A DNA stretch of 26,212 nucleotides from Actinomycetes bacterium (GCA_023393755.1 JAEXCA010000269.1:1-26212), one strand, 5' to 3'. Positions 15,796-22,811 are shown, numbered from the stretch's first letter. Numbers and translations are program-made. Notes: generated by a model not told the origin, from the letters alone.

Positions 15796-15801
15796 GAGTA
15801 T
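15791..15801. promoter_or_regulatory. PadR operator candidate 4
   Basis: ATACTGAGTAT has the same pattern, begins 13 bp after site 3 and overlaps the -10. The tight 13-bp spacing differs from the 31 bp at padR. Confidence 0.65.
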
Positions 15802-15803
15802 GT

Positions 15804-15819
15804 TGGTTCTCACGAACCA
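15804..15819 (+). promoter_or_regulatory. hairpin in the leader of the second ABC module
   Basis: TGGTTC-TCAC-GAACCA is a perfect 6-bp stem with a 4-nt loop. It falls right after the predicted transcription start and about 11 bp before the Shine-Dalgarno GGAG (15831-15834). It could stabilise the 5' end of the transcript. Confidence 0.35.
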
Positions 15820-15840
15820 CCGACTCGGACGGAGCCAGGC

Positions 15841-16602
15841 ATGACCACCGCAACGCAGACCCCCGAGGTGACGCTCACCGGCTTCTCCCATCGCTACGGG
15901 TACCGACTGGCGCTCCACGACGTCACGCTCACCCTGCCGGTGGGGGTCACCGGCCTGCTGGGCCCCAACGGCGCGGGCAAGTCCACCCTGATGAAGCTGC
16001 TCGCGACCGCGACCGGCCTGCAATCGGGCGAGGTCCGGTTCGGCGACCGCTCGCTGCGCGAGGGACCGGCGAACGAGATCCGGCGGCTGATCGGCTACCT
16101 GCCGCAGCGATTCGAGTTGATGGAGTGGTCCACCGTCCGCCGGAACGTGGCCTACGCCGCCTGGGCGCACGGGCTCGGCGGGGACGCCCTGGACGCCGCC
16201 GTGGACGCGGTGCTGCGGTCGGTCGATCTGGCCGGTCGCAGCGGTTCGCGGGCCCGGTCACTGTCCGGCGGCATGCGGCAGCGGCTGGGACTGGCCTGCG
16301 CGCTGGTGCACCGTCCCGCGGTGGCGGTGCTGGACGAGCCGACCGTCGGCCTCGACCCGGTGCAGCGCGGCGAGCTGCGGCGGCTGATCACCGAACTGGG
16401 CGAGCATTCCGTCGTCCTGATCTCCACCCACCTGGTGGAGGACCTGGCCGCCACCGCCGAGCAGGTGGTGGTGCTGCACGAGGGCCGGGTGCGGTTCCGC
16501 GGCTCGGTGGCCGAACTGCGGGCGCTGGGCGAGAGCAGCACCAGCACCCACGCCTCGGTGCTGGAGGCCGGCTACGAGGCGTCCCTGGGGTTGACGGCAT
16601 GA
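15841..16602 (+). CDS. ABC transporter ATPase (NatA/CcmA-like)
   Basis: The 253-aa ATPase has Walker A GPNGAGKST (41-49), a Q-loop at YLPQRF (Q89), signature LSGGMRQR (141-148), Walker B VAVLDEPTVGLDP (E166) and switch H197 in ISTHLVED. The form matches the single-domain ATPases of ABC-2-type exporters, a class unlike the MacB-type ATPase at 12973-13800. GGAG lies 6 nt before the ATG. The stop overlaps the next ATG (ATGA), so it is coupled to the membrane gene. The promoter carries two PadR-like operators. The last 25 residues (ESSTSTHASVLEAGYEASLGL) look like a DUF-type tail following the ATPase fold. Confidence 0.94.
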   Translation: MTTATQTPEVTLTGFSHRYGYRLALHDVTLTLPVGVTGLLGPNGAGKSTLMKLLATATGLQSGEVRFGDRSLREGPANEIRRLIGYLPQRFELMEWSTVRRNVAYAAWAHGLGGDALDAAVDAVLRSVDLAGRSGSRARSLSGGMRQRLGLACALVHRPAVAVLDEPTVGLDPVQRGELRRLITELGEHSVVLISTHLVEDLAATAEQVVVLHEGRVRFRGSVAELRALGESSTSTHASVLEAGYEASLGLTA

Positions 16603-18047
16603 GGCACCCCACGGACGTCCTCTCCTCCGCCGCGCTTCCCCGAACAACCCCGCGGGGACCCCGCCTCAGCCGATCGATGGGGTTCACCGCTCCCTACCGT
16701 CCGGGCACGGTCGCGGCGGTCGCGCTCGGCGCGGCGCTGCTGGCGGCCGGGTTGTCGATGCGGTTGTGGACGGGCGCGGCGGGCGCCTTCGACCTGCGGG
16801 ACGTGATCATCAGTGCCCGCGACACCCTGCCCGCCTTCGCCCTGCCGCTGGCCTGGCTGGGGGTGTGGGCGTCCAGCGTCCACACCCCGGATTCGGCGGT
16901 CATCGGCCCCGCGCCGGGGCGTCCCCGCACCCAGATCGTGCTGCGGCAGGCCCTCGTGCTGGCGATCGCCACCACCGTCGGGTGGCTGGCGGGCTGGTCG
17001 ATCCCCGGCGGGATCGCGCTGGCCACCCAGTACTGGACGCCGGTCGACCTGCTCGGCCTGGCGGCGCTCGCGGCCGCCGCGGGATCGCTGGCGAGCATCG
17101 CCGTGGCGGCCGCCATGCTCAGCGGCGTGCGGATCGGCGCCTTCCTCACCCCCGTGATCCTCATGTTGGTGCTGGTACTGCCCGCCTTCTGGATCAACGA
17201 CAGCCTGCTGGCCCACAGCTCCGCCTCCACCCAGGCACTGTCCTACGTCTGGTCGCTGATGGTCCCGATGCGAGGCAGCCAACTGGTGTGGACGACCGAG
17301 GCGCTGCGGCTGGGCTTCTACCTGCTGGTGACGTTCGCGGTGGCCAAGGCCGCGGTGGGCTGGGCGGAGTACCGGGCCACCCGCCGCCGCGGCGCGCTGG
17401 CCAGCACCGCCTGGCTGGCACTCCCGGTGACGGTGTCGGTGGTGGTCGCCGCGCTCGCGCCGCCGCTCTCGCGCCCCGACCCGGACGACCATGTGACCTG
17501 CCGCAACGATGCCGGCTACACCCTGTGCCTGTTCCGGATCGACGAGCCGAACCGTGGCGAGTGCGAGGTCGCGCTGGCACCGGTCATGGCGCTGCTGGCG
17601 CCCGATCAGGTTGCGAAGATCACGTTCACTCAGGAGTACTCGTCCGCCCAGGACGAGCCGGTTCCCACCTGGATCACCGTCAACCGCCTCATCAGCGGCC
17701 GCCACGACTGGATGGACAACATGAACAGCGTCGTCGGCAGCCTGTTCGAGCCCTACCCGTCGCCCGACGCGCGCTGCGGCGATCAGACCCCGGAGATGTT
17801 CGAGACCTACGGCCTGGAGCGGAGCGTGATCCGCCAGGTGAGCCGCCGGGCGGCAGCCGCCACGATGGACGATCCGCTGGCGAGCGAACAGTTCACCCAC
17901 ATCGTCGACGAGGGCGGCACCTCCACCTCCGAGATCGCCGATCGTTGGCTGGATCAGCTCACCGACGAGGAATTCCGCGACTGGTACCAGCAGAACCGGC
18001 CGCTGCTGGAGGCCTGCACCCTCACCGAGCGGGACTTCCCCCGATGA
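16599..18047 (+). CDS. membrane partner of the second ABC module, with a large C-terminal domain
   Basis: The 482-aa protein has about seven hydrophobic segments (near residues 36-55, 76-92, 114-133, 150-172, 180-198, 236-252 and 268-289). A soluble C-terminal domain of about 190 residues begins at SRPDPDDHVTCRNDAGYTLC and contains several cysteines. With seven helices and a cytoplasmic N-terminus this domain would be outside the membrane. It includes TFTQEYSS and late segments with acidic and helical character (IADRWLDQLTDEEFRDWYQQ). I do not recognise a standard ABC2_membrane signature. The role as permease is inferred from its ATGA overlap with the ATPase gene. The frame is open far upstream inside the ATPase gene, and that part is not translated. 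Its stop overlaps the next ATG. Confidence 0.85.
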   Translation: MRHPTDVLSSAALPRTTPRGPRLSRSMGFTAPYRPGTVAAVALGAALLAAGLSMRLWTGAAGAFDLRDVIISARDTLPAFALPLAWLGVWASSVHTPDSAVIGPAPGRPRTQIVLRQALVLAIATTVGWLAGWSIPGGIALATQYWTPVDLLGLAALAAAAGSLASIAVAAAMLSGVRIGAFLTPVILMLVLVLPAFWINDSLLAHSSASTQALSYVWSLMVPMRGSQLVWTTEALRLGFYLLVTFAVAKAAVGWAEYRATRRRGALASTAWLALPVTVSVVVAALAPPLSRPDPDDHVTCRNDAGYTLCLFRIDEPNRGECEVALAPVMALLAPDQVAKITFTQEYSSAQDEPVPTWITVNRLISGRHDWMDNMNSVVGSLFEPYPSPDARCGDQTPEMFETYGLERSVIRQVSRRAAAATMDDPLASEQFTHIVDEGGTSTSEIADRWLDQLTDEEFRDWYQQNRPLLEACTLTERDFPR

Positions 18048-18397
18048 CCGGCTGGCGCGGGTGGGCGTCCGGACGGCAAACCCTGGCTGACCGCCGGGTT
18101 GTGGGTGGCGGCCCTCCTGTGCACCTACCTGTGGTGGCATCAGGGGGCCGGGTGGCCCTTCGCGCCGTTCGAGGACCAGTACGGCATCTACGTCATCGGC
18201 GCCGCACCCGCCTTCGCCGGCGCGATGGCGATCTACGGCCTGCTTCCCGGCCTCGACTGGGTCGACCTGCAGGCGGTCACCCGTCCGCAACGCCGCGACG
18301 CGATCGCCGCCGGGCTGCTGGTCGCCGCCTTCGCTGCCATTCCGCCGCTGGTCCGCTGGCTGTTCACCCTGAGCACCACCGGCTGGCGGCAATCTGC
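18044..18397 (+). pseudogene. third membrane gene of the ABC module, frameshifted and 3'-truncated
   Basis: An ATG at 18044 overlaps the preceding stop in the ATGA pattern used throughout this operon, and reads MTGWRGWASGRQ. From about residue 11 this register turns arginine/proline-rich. A shift of one base into the register of 18099 gives convincing membrane protein: PDGKPWLTAGLWVAALLCTYLWWHQGAGW, then GIYVIGAAPAFAGAMAIYGLL and DAIAAGLLVAAFAAIPPLVRWLFTL. After TTGWRQ (about 18397) the reading becomes the antisense of the kinase-like gene. Either one extra base is present in 18050-18080, or translation starts at the TTG at 18099, which lacks a Shine-Dalgarno sequence. The 3' end has been lost. 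It was probably a second membrane subunit of this transporter. Confidence 0.65.
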
Positions 18398-18783
18398 CCC
18401 ACCGCGCGTCCTGCATCGCGGGCTTGCTCGACCGTGCAGCGCTGCAGGTCGGATCCCGAAATCGACTCAAGCAAGAGCCAGCTGCTACCTGCGGCTTCCG
18501 CGACGCCCAACAGTTCCGGCACCGGCAGCCCTCGACCCACCAGGTACTCGCGGTACACCGCGACCTCATCGGCTTCGGCCTCCTTGACCACCAGGCGTCG
18601 TCCACCTACGGTCACGGCGAAGGCCGAGTAGACCTTGCCAAGACGGGGATCGACGAAACGCGATATCGCGTCGGGTTGGACGCCAGCCAGCAACACCTCT
18701 CGCCAAGCCCGGGTCTGTTCCAGCTCCTGAGGCAGCAGTGCTTGCGTCGCGGCTCCGGGCGCGAGCCCGCCGTCAAAGAACAC
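18364..18783 (-). pseudogene. truncated phosphotransferase/kinase-like gene, N-lobe only
   Basis: The frame encodes 139 aa resembling the N-lobe of aminoglycoside/fructosamine-type phosphotransferases. It includes a strand with GGRRLVVKEAE carrying a candidate ATP-binding lysine, a YLVGRGLPVPELLGV segment, and the hinge-like SSWLLLESISGSDL followed by a helix ending DAGRAVGQIAA. A complete kinase would need a further 130-150 residues with the HxD catalytic loop and the metal-binding Asp. These are absent. The last six residues (SRWCSG) are read from the neighbouring membrane gene's sequence. The start is GTG at 18783, with TAGGCT 6 nt upstream. The 5' part looks undamaged, so loss of the 3' end may be recent. 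Confidence 0.65.
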
Positions 18784-18795
18784 CCAGCCAGCCTA
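18781..18795 (-). promoter_or_regulatory. -10 box of the truncated kinase gene, leaderless start
   Basis: On the minus strand TAGGCT (18795-18790) is followed by 6 nt and GTG (18783-18781). Confidence 0.4.
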
Positions 18796-18829
18796 TGGCG
18801 TGGCGGACGCCCCATGGTGGGAAAGACAG

Positions 18830-18841
18830 CCTGTCGACAGG
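18830..18841. repeat. 12-bp perfect palindrome
   Basis: CCTGTCGACAGG lies between the kinase fragment and the RNase HI stop codon. Its left half with the preceding bases (AGCCTGTCGA) matches ten bases of the 66-bp repeat copy B. This may be a remnant of that family or chance. Confidence 0.3.
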
Positions 18842-18850
18842 ACTCGTGGG

Positions 18851-19351
18851 TCACCGACGACGAGGGTGCGGGTTCCCGTCCAGGGCGGCGTTCACCAGGG
18901 CGTCGGCGGCCTTGTTCTCGGCGCGGGGCACCCACGTCCAGGTGACCTCCGGCGGACGCAGCCGCTGGGCCTTCAGCGCCAGTGGCTTCATGTCGGGATG
19001 CTTGACCTTCCAGCGTCCGGCCATCTGCTCGATCACCAGCTTGGAATCCATCCGGACGTCCACCGCCGCCCCGGGGTCGATCGCCTGGGCCATCTCCAGC
19101 CCGGCGATCAGGCCGGAGTACTCCGCGACATTGTTGGTCGCCACGCCAAGCGTGACGCCCTCGCTGTTCAGCACCTCCCCGGTCTCCGCGTCCCGCACCA
19201 GCGCGCCGTAGGCCGCCGGGCCGGGGTTGCCCCGCGAGCCACCGTCCGCCTCGACGACCAGTCGGCGGCCGGACGACACCGGAGCGGGGGTCTGGTCGAA
19301 CTCGTCGAAGATGGACGGCCCGGACTGACGGACGATCGGCGGACGCGCCAT
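18851..19351 (-). CDS. ribonuclease HI family protein
   Basis: It is predicted to cut the RNA strand of RNA-DNA hybrids. In the 166-aa protein the four catalytic acidic residues are visible: D36 in VEADGGSRGNPGPAAYG, E77 in NVAEYSGLIAGLE, D102 in VRMDSKLVIEQM and D150 in NKAADALVN. Many actinobacterial relatives are fused to a C-terminal acid phosphatase domain, as in the two-domain RNase H/phosphatase of mycobacteria. Here the protein ends about 16 residues after D150, so it is the single-domain form. About 30 extra residues precede the fold. The ATG at 19351 overlaps the stop of the zinc-ribbon gene (ATGA). This coupled pair is a recurrent actinobacterial arrangement. Confidence 0.93.
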   Translation of the reverse strand: MARPPIVRQSGPSIFDEFDQTPAPVSSGRRLVVEADGGSRGNPGPAAYGALVRDAETGEVLNSEGVTLGVATNNVAEYSGLIAGLEMAQAIDPGAAVDVRMDSKLVIEQMAGRWKVKHPDMKPLALKAQRLRPPEVTWTWVPRAENKAADALVNAALDGNPHPRRR

Positions 19352-20085
19352 CAGGCGGCCTCGCGAACCAGGATCCGGTCGCACTCCTCGCAGCGGAGCA
19401 CCTCGTCGGCCGCCGCCGCCTGGTAGGCGGCCAGGGCGCTGGAGGTGGCCTCCAGCTGACAGCCGCCGCAGCGGCGTCCCTGCAGCAGCCCGACCCCCGC
19501 GCCCCCGTTGCGTTCGGCGATCCGCTGGTAGAGCGCGACCAGCTCCTGCGGAAGTTCGGTGGCGATCGCGTCCCGGGCGGCGCGCTGCTGGGCCAGGTCG
19601 GCGTCGATCTCCGCCACCTGCTCGTTGCGGGCGGCGATCAGGGCGCGCAGCTCGTTCTCGACCTCGGCCCGCTCGGCGACCAGCCGCTCGTGCTCGGCGG
19701 TAGCGTTCTCGTGGTTCTCCATCACCTCAAGCTGGATGTCCTCCAGGTCGGAGATCCGGCGCTTCAGGTGCTCGATCTCGTCGATCAGCGCGGTGAGCTG
19801 CTTGCCGTCGGTGACCGCACCGGAATCCACCCGCTGCTGGTCGCGGGCCAGCCGCTCGCGCACCGGCACCAGGTCGGCCTCGGCCTTCTGCAGGTCGAGT
19901 TCCAGATCCCCCGCCACCGTCGAGGCGGCCACGATCGACTCGGCCACCTGCGCACGGGTCTTCTGCCCCTGGGCGATCCGGGCGTGCTCCGGCAGCGTCC
20001 TGCGGCGATGCTCCAGCTGGGCGATCGCGGTGTCCACGGCCTGCAGCTCGAGCAGCTTGTGTTGTGCCTGCGGCGCAGCCTTCAT
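19351..20085 (-). CDS. C4-type zinc-ribbon coiled-coil protein
   Basis: The 244-aa protein is mostly a long heptad-like coiled coil (about residues 10-175, rich in Ala, Glu, Arg and Leu). It ends in a zinc ribbon with two CxxC pairs: C206/C209 in RRCGGCQLE and C232/C235 in RCEECDRI. This matches the family annotated as C4-type zinc ribbon domain protein, found in many bacteria beside RNase H and Nif3-like genes. Its molecular role is not well established, and nucleic-acid binding is a common suggestion. AAGGAGG lies 4 nt before the ATG. TAGAGT at 20115-20110 is a likely -10 with a short leader. It heads a two-gene operon with the RNase HI gene. Confidence 0.92.
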   Translation of the reverse strand: MKAAPQAQHKLLELQAVDTAIAQLEHRRRTLPEHARIAQGQKTRAQVAESIVAASTVAGDLELDLQKAEADLVPVRERLARDQQRVDSGAVTDGKQLTALIDEIEHLKRRISDLEDIQLEVMENHENATAEHERLVAERAEVENELRALIAARNEQVAEIDADLAQQRAARDAIATELPQELVALYQRIAERNGGAGVGLLQGRRCGGCQLEATSSALAAYQAAAADEVLRCEECDRILVREAA

Positions 20086-20109
20086 CGAGCCTCCTTGTGT
20101 TGTGGCACG

Positions 20110-20115
20110 ACTCTA
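20110..20115 (-). promoter_or_regulatory. -10 box of the zinc-ribbon/RNase HI operon
   Basis: TAGAGT reads on the minus strand about 24 bp before the ATG. This leaves a leader of roughly 17-20 nt that holds a strong AAGGAGG ribosome binding site. Confidence 0.45.
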
Positions 20116-20133
20116 CCGCGAGCCACCGGGCCC

Positions 20134-20293
20134 TTGCCCGGCGCACATCGGCGCCGCATATGGGTCGGCTTCGACGCCAACCGTGACCGATCCGCGCATC
20201 CGCACCGCATACCAGCCCACTTCGAGCCTCCATAAGCGGTGGCTCTGTGCGCAGGGCAACCCCACCGGGGGCGGGGCACGTCATATGCGGCGC
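20134..20293. repeat. structured intergenic region with interleaved inverted repeats
   Basis: Two inverted repeat pairs interleave. TTGCCCGGCGCAC (20134-20146) pairs with 20247-20259 at 12 of 13 positions, and GCGCCGCATATG (20151-20162) pairs perfectly with 20282-20293. CCATAAGCGG at 20230-20239 is a further near-match to the second arm (9 of 10), and CCGCAT recurs at 20205-20210. The stretch fills most of the 315-bp gap between two divergent genes and codes for no credible protein. It could be a cluster of palindromic repeat units or a folded RNA. Confidence 0.55.
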
Positions 20294-20387
20294 GATTGAG
20301 CGACGAGCCCTACCCCGCCGGGAGAGCGCGCCGCCGACGGGGCGAACACCGGACCGGGTGCCACGGTGGCCACCCTGCCGTCAGCGA

Positions 20388-20403
20388 TAGGCTGAGTGGT
20401 GTG
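20388..20403 (+). promoter_or_regulatory. -10 box of the aminopeptidase P gene, leaderless start
   Basis: TAGGCT (20388-20393) is followed by 7 nt and the GTG at 20401. No Shine-Dalgarno sequence precedes the start. Confidence 0.6.
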
Positions 20404-21873
20404 ACCGACCAGCCCACCGAACTTCCCAACCGGCAGACCCCGTTCTCCGAGCCCTTCAAGCAGTTCATCTGCCAGGACTGGGCGCCCTACCCGGCCGACC
20501 TGCCGGAGCCGCTGCCGGCGACAGCCTGGACGCCGGCCCGCCGCGAGGCGATCGCCGCCCAGTTCCCGGGCGAGCGGCTGGTCGTCCCGGCCGGAGCGTT
20601 CAAGGTGCGCTCCAACGACACCGACTTCCGCTACCGGGCACACTCCGCCTTCGCCCACCTGACCGGCCTGGGCGGCGACCGGGAGCCGGACGCGGTCCTG
20701 ATCATCGAGCCCGACCGGACGGCCGACCTGTACTTCAAGCCGCGGGCGCCGCGCACCGATCCCGAGTTCTACGCCGACGCCCGCTACGGCGAGATGTGGG
20801 TCGGCCAGCGCGAGTCGCTGGCCGAGATGGCCGCCCTGACCGGGCTGAACGTGGTCCCGATCGCCGGGCTGGACGAGGCGCTGGCCGCGGGCCTGCCGGA
20901 GGTCCCGCTGCGCATCGTCCGGGACGCCGACGAAGCCCTGACCGCCCGGATCGATGCCCTGCGCGGCGCCGCCGGCGTGGATCCGGTCACGGCGACGTTC
21001 CGCGACAACGATCTCACCATCGCGCTCAGCGAACTGCGGCTGGTCAAGGACGCCTTCGAGTTGGACGAGTTGCGCGAGGCCTGCCGGATGACCGCCGTCG
21101 GGTTCGAGGCGGTCGTCGCCGACCTGCCCGAGGCGGTCCGACGCGGCCGCGGCGAGCGCTGGGTGGAGGGCATCTTCGGGCTGCACGCCCGCCACCAGGC
21201 CAACGCGGTGGGCTACGACACCATCGCCGCCGGCGCCGAGCACGCCACCACGCTGCACTGGATCCGCAACGGCGGCGAACTGCGTGAGGGCGACCTGCTG
21301 CTGCTGGACGCCGGAGTGGAGGCCGAGTCGCTCTACACCGCCGACATCACCCGCACCCTGCCGGTCTCCGGCCGCTACTCCCCCGCCCAGCGGAAGGTCT
21401 ACGAAGCGGTGCTGGAGGCCCAGTCCGCCGGGTTCGCCGCCGCCCGGCCGGGCGCCACCTTCTCCGACGTCCATGCCGCCGCGATCACGGTGATCGCCCG
21501 CAGGCTCGAGGAGTGGGGCATCCTGCCGGTCCCGGCCGAGCAGTCGCTCGATCCCGAGCAGGGGGGCCAGCACCGCCGCTGGATGGTGCACGGCACCTCC
21601 CATCACCTGGGGATCGACGTCCACGACTGCGCGCAGGCCCGGAACGAGAACTACCGGCAGGGGACGTTGCGTCCCGGCATGGTGATCACGGTCGAGCCCG
21701 GGCTGTACTTCAAGAGCACGGACCTGCTGGTGCCCGAGGAACTGCGCGGCATCGGTATCCGGATCGAGGACGACATCGCGATCACCGAGGACGGCTGCGA
21801 GATCCTCTCCCGGCACCTGCCCCGCGATCCGGACGAGGTCGAGGCCTGGATGGCCGGGATCTGGGCCCGCTGA
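20401..21873 (+). CDS. pepP: Xaa-Pro aminopeptidase (aminopeptidase P, M24B)
   Basis: It removes the N-terminal residue from peptides with proline in second position. The 490-aa protein has an AMP_N domain (about 44-185, with FRYRAHSAFAHLTGL and DLYFKPR) and a pita-bread catalytic domain with all five metal ligands. These are D303 in LLLLDAGVE, D315 in YTADITRT, H401 in SHHLGIDVHD, E432 in VEPGLYF and E456 in GIRIEDD. The length fits actinobacterial enzymes, which carry about 40 residues before the AMP_N domain. The frame is open to 20239. The GTG at 20401 is chosen because the fold begins just after it and a -10 box lies at leaderless distance. Confidence 0.95.
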   Translation: MTDQPTELPNRQTPFSEPFKQFICQDWAPYPADLPEPLPATAWTPARREAIAAQFPGERLVVPAGAFKVRSNDTDFRYRAHSAFAHLTGLGGDREPDAVLIIEPDRTADLYFKPRAPRTDPEFYADARYGEMWVGQRESLAEMAALTGLNVVPIAGLDEALAAGLPEVPLRIVRDADEALTARIDALRGAAGVDPVTATFRDNDLTIALSELRLVKDAFELDELREACRMTAVGFEAVVADLPEAVRRGRGERWVEGIFGLHARHQANAVGYDTIAAGAEHATTLHWIRNGGELREGDLLLLDAGVEAESLYTADITRTLPVSGRYSPAQRKVYEAVLEAQSAGFAAARPGATFSDVHAAAITVIARRLEEWGILPVPAEQSLDPEQGGQHRRWMVHGTSHHLGIDVHDCAQARNENYRQGTLRPGMVITVEPGLYFKSTDLLVPEELRGIGIRIEDDIAITEDGCEILSRHLPRDPDEVEAWMAGIWAR

Positions 21874-21979
21874 CCGCTCGATCACCCGGAACCGCACCCC
21901 GCTGCTGCGGCTCGTCCGCCTCACCGGCGGCGTTCCGTGCGGCCCGCCCGATCGTCCACCTGAACGAAGCCGGCCGGGG

Positions 21980-22615
21980 TCAGGAGGCGCGGCGGGCCAG
22001 GTACTTGTCCACCCGGCTGCGCAGCCGGCGGCTCAGGGCGGGCTCGGCGGCCAGCGCCTCCAGGAGCTGCGGCTGGGTCGTGCCGGCGCGGAAGGCGTAG
22101 CCAACGGTGAACTCGTGGTCGGGCACCGAGACCACCTCGATCGGATCGCCCGCGGCGACGCCACCGGGTTCGAGCACCCGGAAGTAGGCACCCGGGACGC
22201 CGTGCTCGGTGAACCGGCGGATCCACCGGGGTTCGTCGACGAAGCCGGCGAAGACCGAGCACGGGATCCGCACCCCACTGAGCTCCAGCAGGACCTCCCC
22301 CACCCGCCAGCGTTCGCCGATCCGGGCGTTCTGGACGTCCGCGCCGACGGTGGTCAGGTTCTCGCCGAACGCCCCCGCTTCCAGCGGGCGTCCCAGTTCC
22401 GCCTCCCAGTGGGCGTAGTCCTCGCGGGCGAAGGCGTAGACCGCCTGGTCCAGCCCGCCGTGGTGATCGAGGTCGGCGATCTCGTCCCCGACCAGGCCGA
22501 GCGGCTCGACCCGGATCCGGCCCGCCACCGGGCGCTTGTCGATCGCGGTGCGCTTCAGCGTGCCGTGCTCGGTCGGCTGGATCCGTCCGGTGCTCACCGC
22601 TTCCACCCACGCCAT
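21980..22615 (-). CDS. MOSC domain protein
   Basis: The 211-aa protein has the MOSC hallmarks: GDEIADLDHHGGLDQAVYAF (about 43-62), GAFGENLTT (81-89), RWRVGEVLLELSGVRIPC with the conserved Cys at 119, and a C-terminal region with GVPGAYFRVLEPG. MOSC domains are found in molybdenum-cofactor sulfurases and in YiiM-type proteins that act on N-hydroxylated compounds with Moco. This stand-alone form resembles YiiM. Function beyond sulfur or Moco handling is inference. The frame extends to 22696, but the ATG at 22615 has TAGTCT 7 nt upstream and starts the conserved sequence. No molybdenum cofactor genes are nearby. Confidence 0.9.
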   Translation of the reverse strand: MAWVEAVSTGRIQPTEHGTLKRTAIDKRPVAGRIRVEPLGLVGDEIADLDHHGGLDQAVYAFAREDYAHWEAELGRPLEAGAFGENLTTVGADVQNARIGERWRVGEVLLELSGVRIPCSVFAGFVDEPRWIRRFTEHGVPGAYFRVLEPGGVAAGDPIEVVSVPDHEFTVGYAFRAGTTQPQLLEALAAEPALSRRLRSRVDKYLARRAS

Positions 22616-22628
22616 GGCGACGAGACTA
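22613..22628 (-). promoter_or_regulatory. -10 box of the MOSC gene, leaderless start
   Basis: On the minus strand TAGTCT (22628-22623) is followed by 7 nt and the ATG at 22615. The hexamer is identical to that of the Nudix gene. Confidence 0.6.
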
Positions 22629-22640
22629 ACGCGCTCCGTT

Positions 22641-22716
22641 CGACAAATCGGCCTCCAGATCACCCCGCGAAGCCGGTTTCGGCCCTCCGGAGGCAATCTG
22701 GAGGTCGATTTGTTCG
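22641..22716. repeat. long inverted repeat between the MOSC and trpB genes
   Basis: The arms 22641-22660 and 22696-22716 pair over about 18 continuous bases (one G-U if transcribed) around a 35-nt loop. The loop itself contains GCCG-GTTT-CGGC and the palindrome CCTCCGGAGG. It lies between two divergent promoters, 13 bp upstream of the MOSC -10 box. Confidence 0.75.
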
Positions 22717-22811
22717 CTCACGTGCCAGACCTCCGGCAGTTCTCGACAACCATTCCCGAGGCGACGTTCCACCACTGGGCGGATCAGAGCCGAGGGAGGG
22801 CGACCGGCCAC

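Noticed and set aside
20205..20245. TTCGAGCC resembling a tRNA T-loop
   Set aside because: No acceptor, D or anticodon stems of the right size and spacing can be built around it on either strand.
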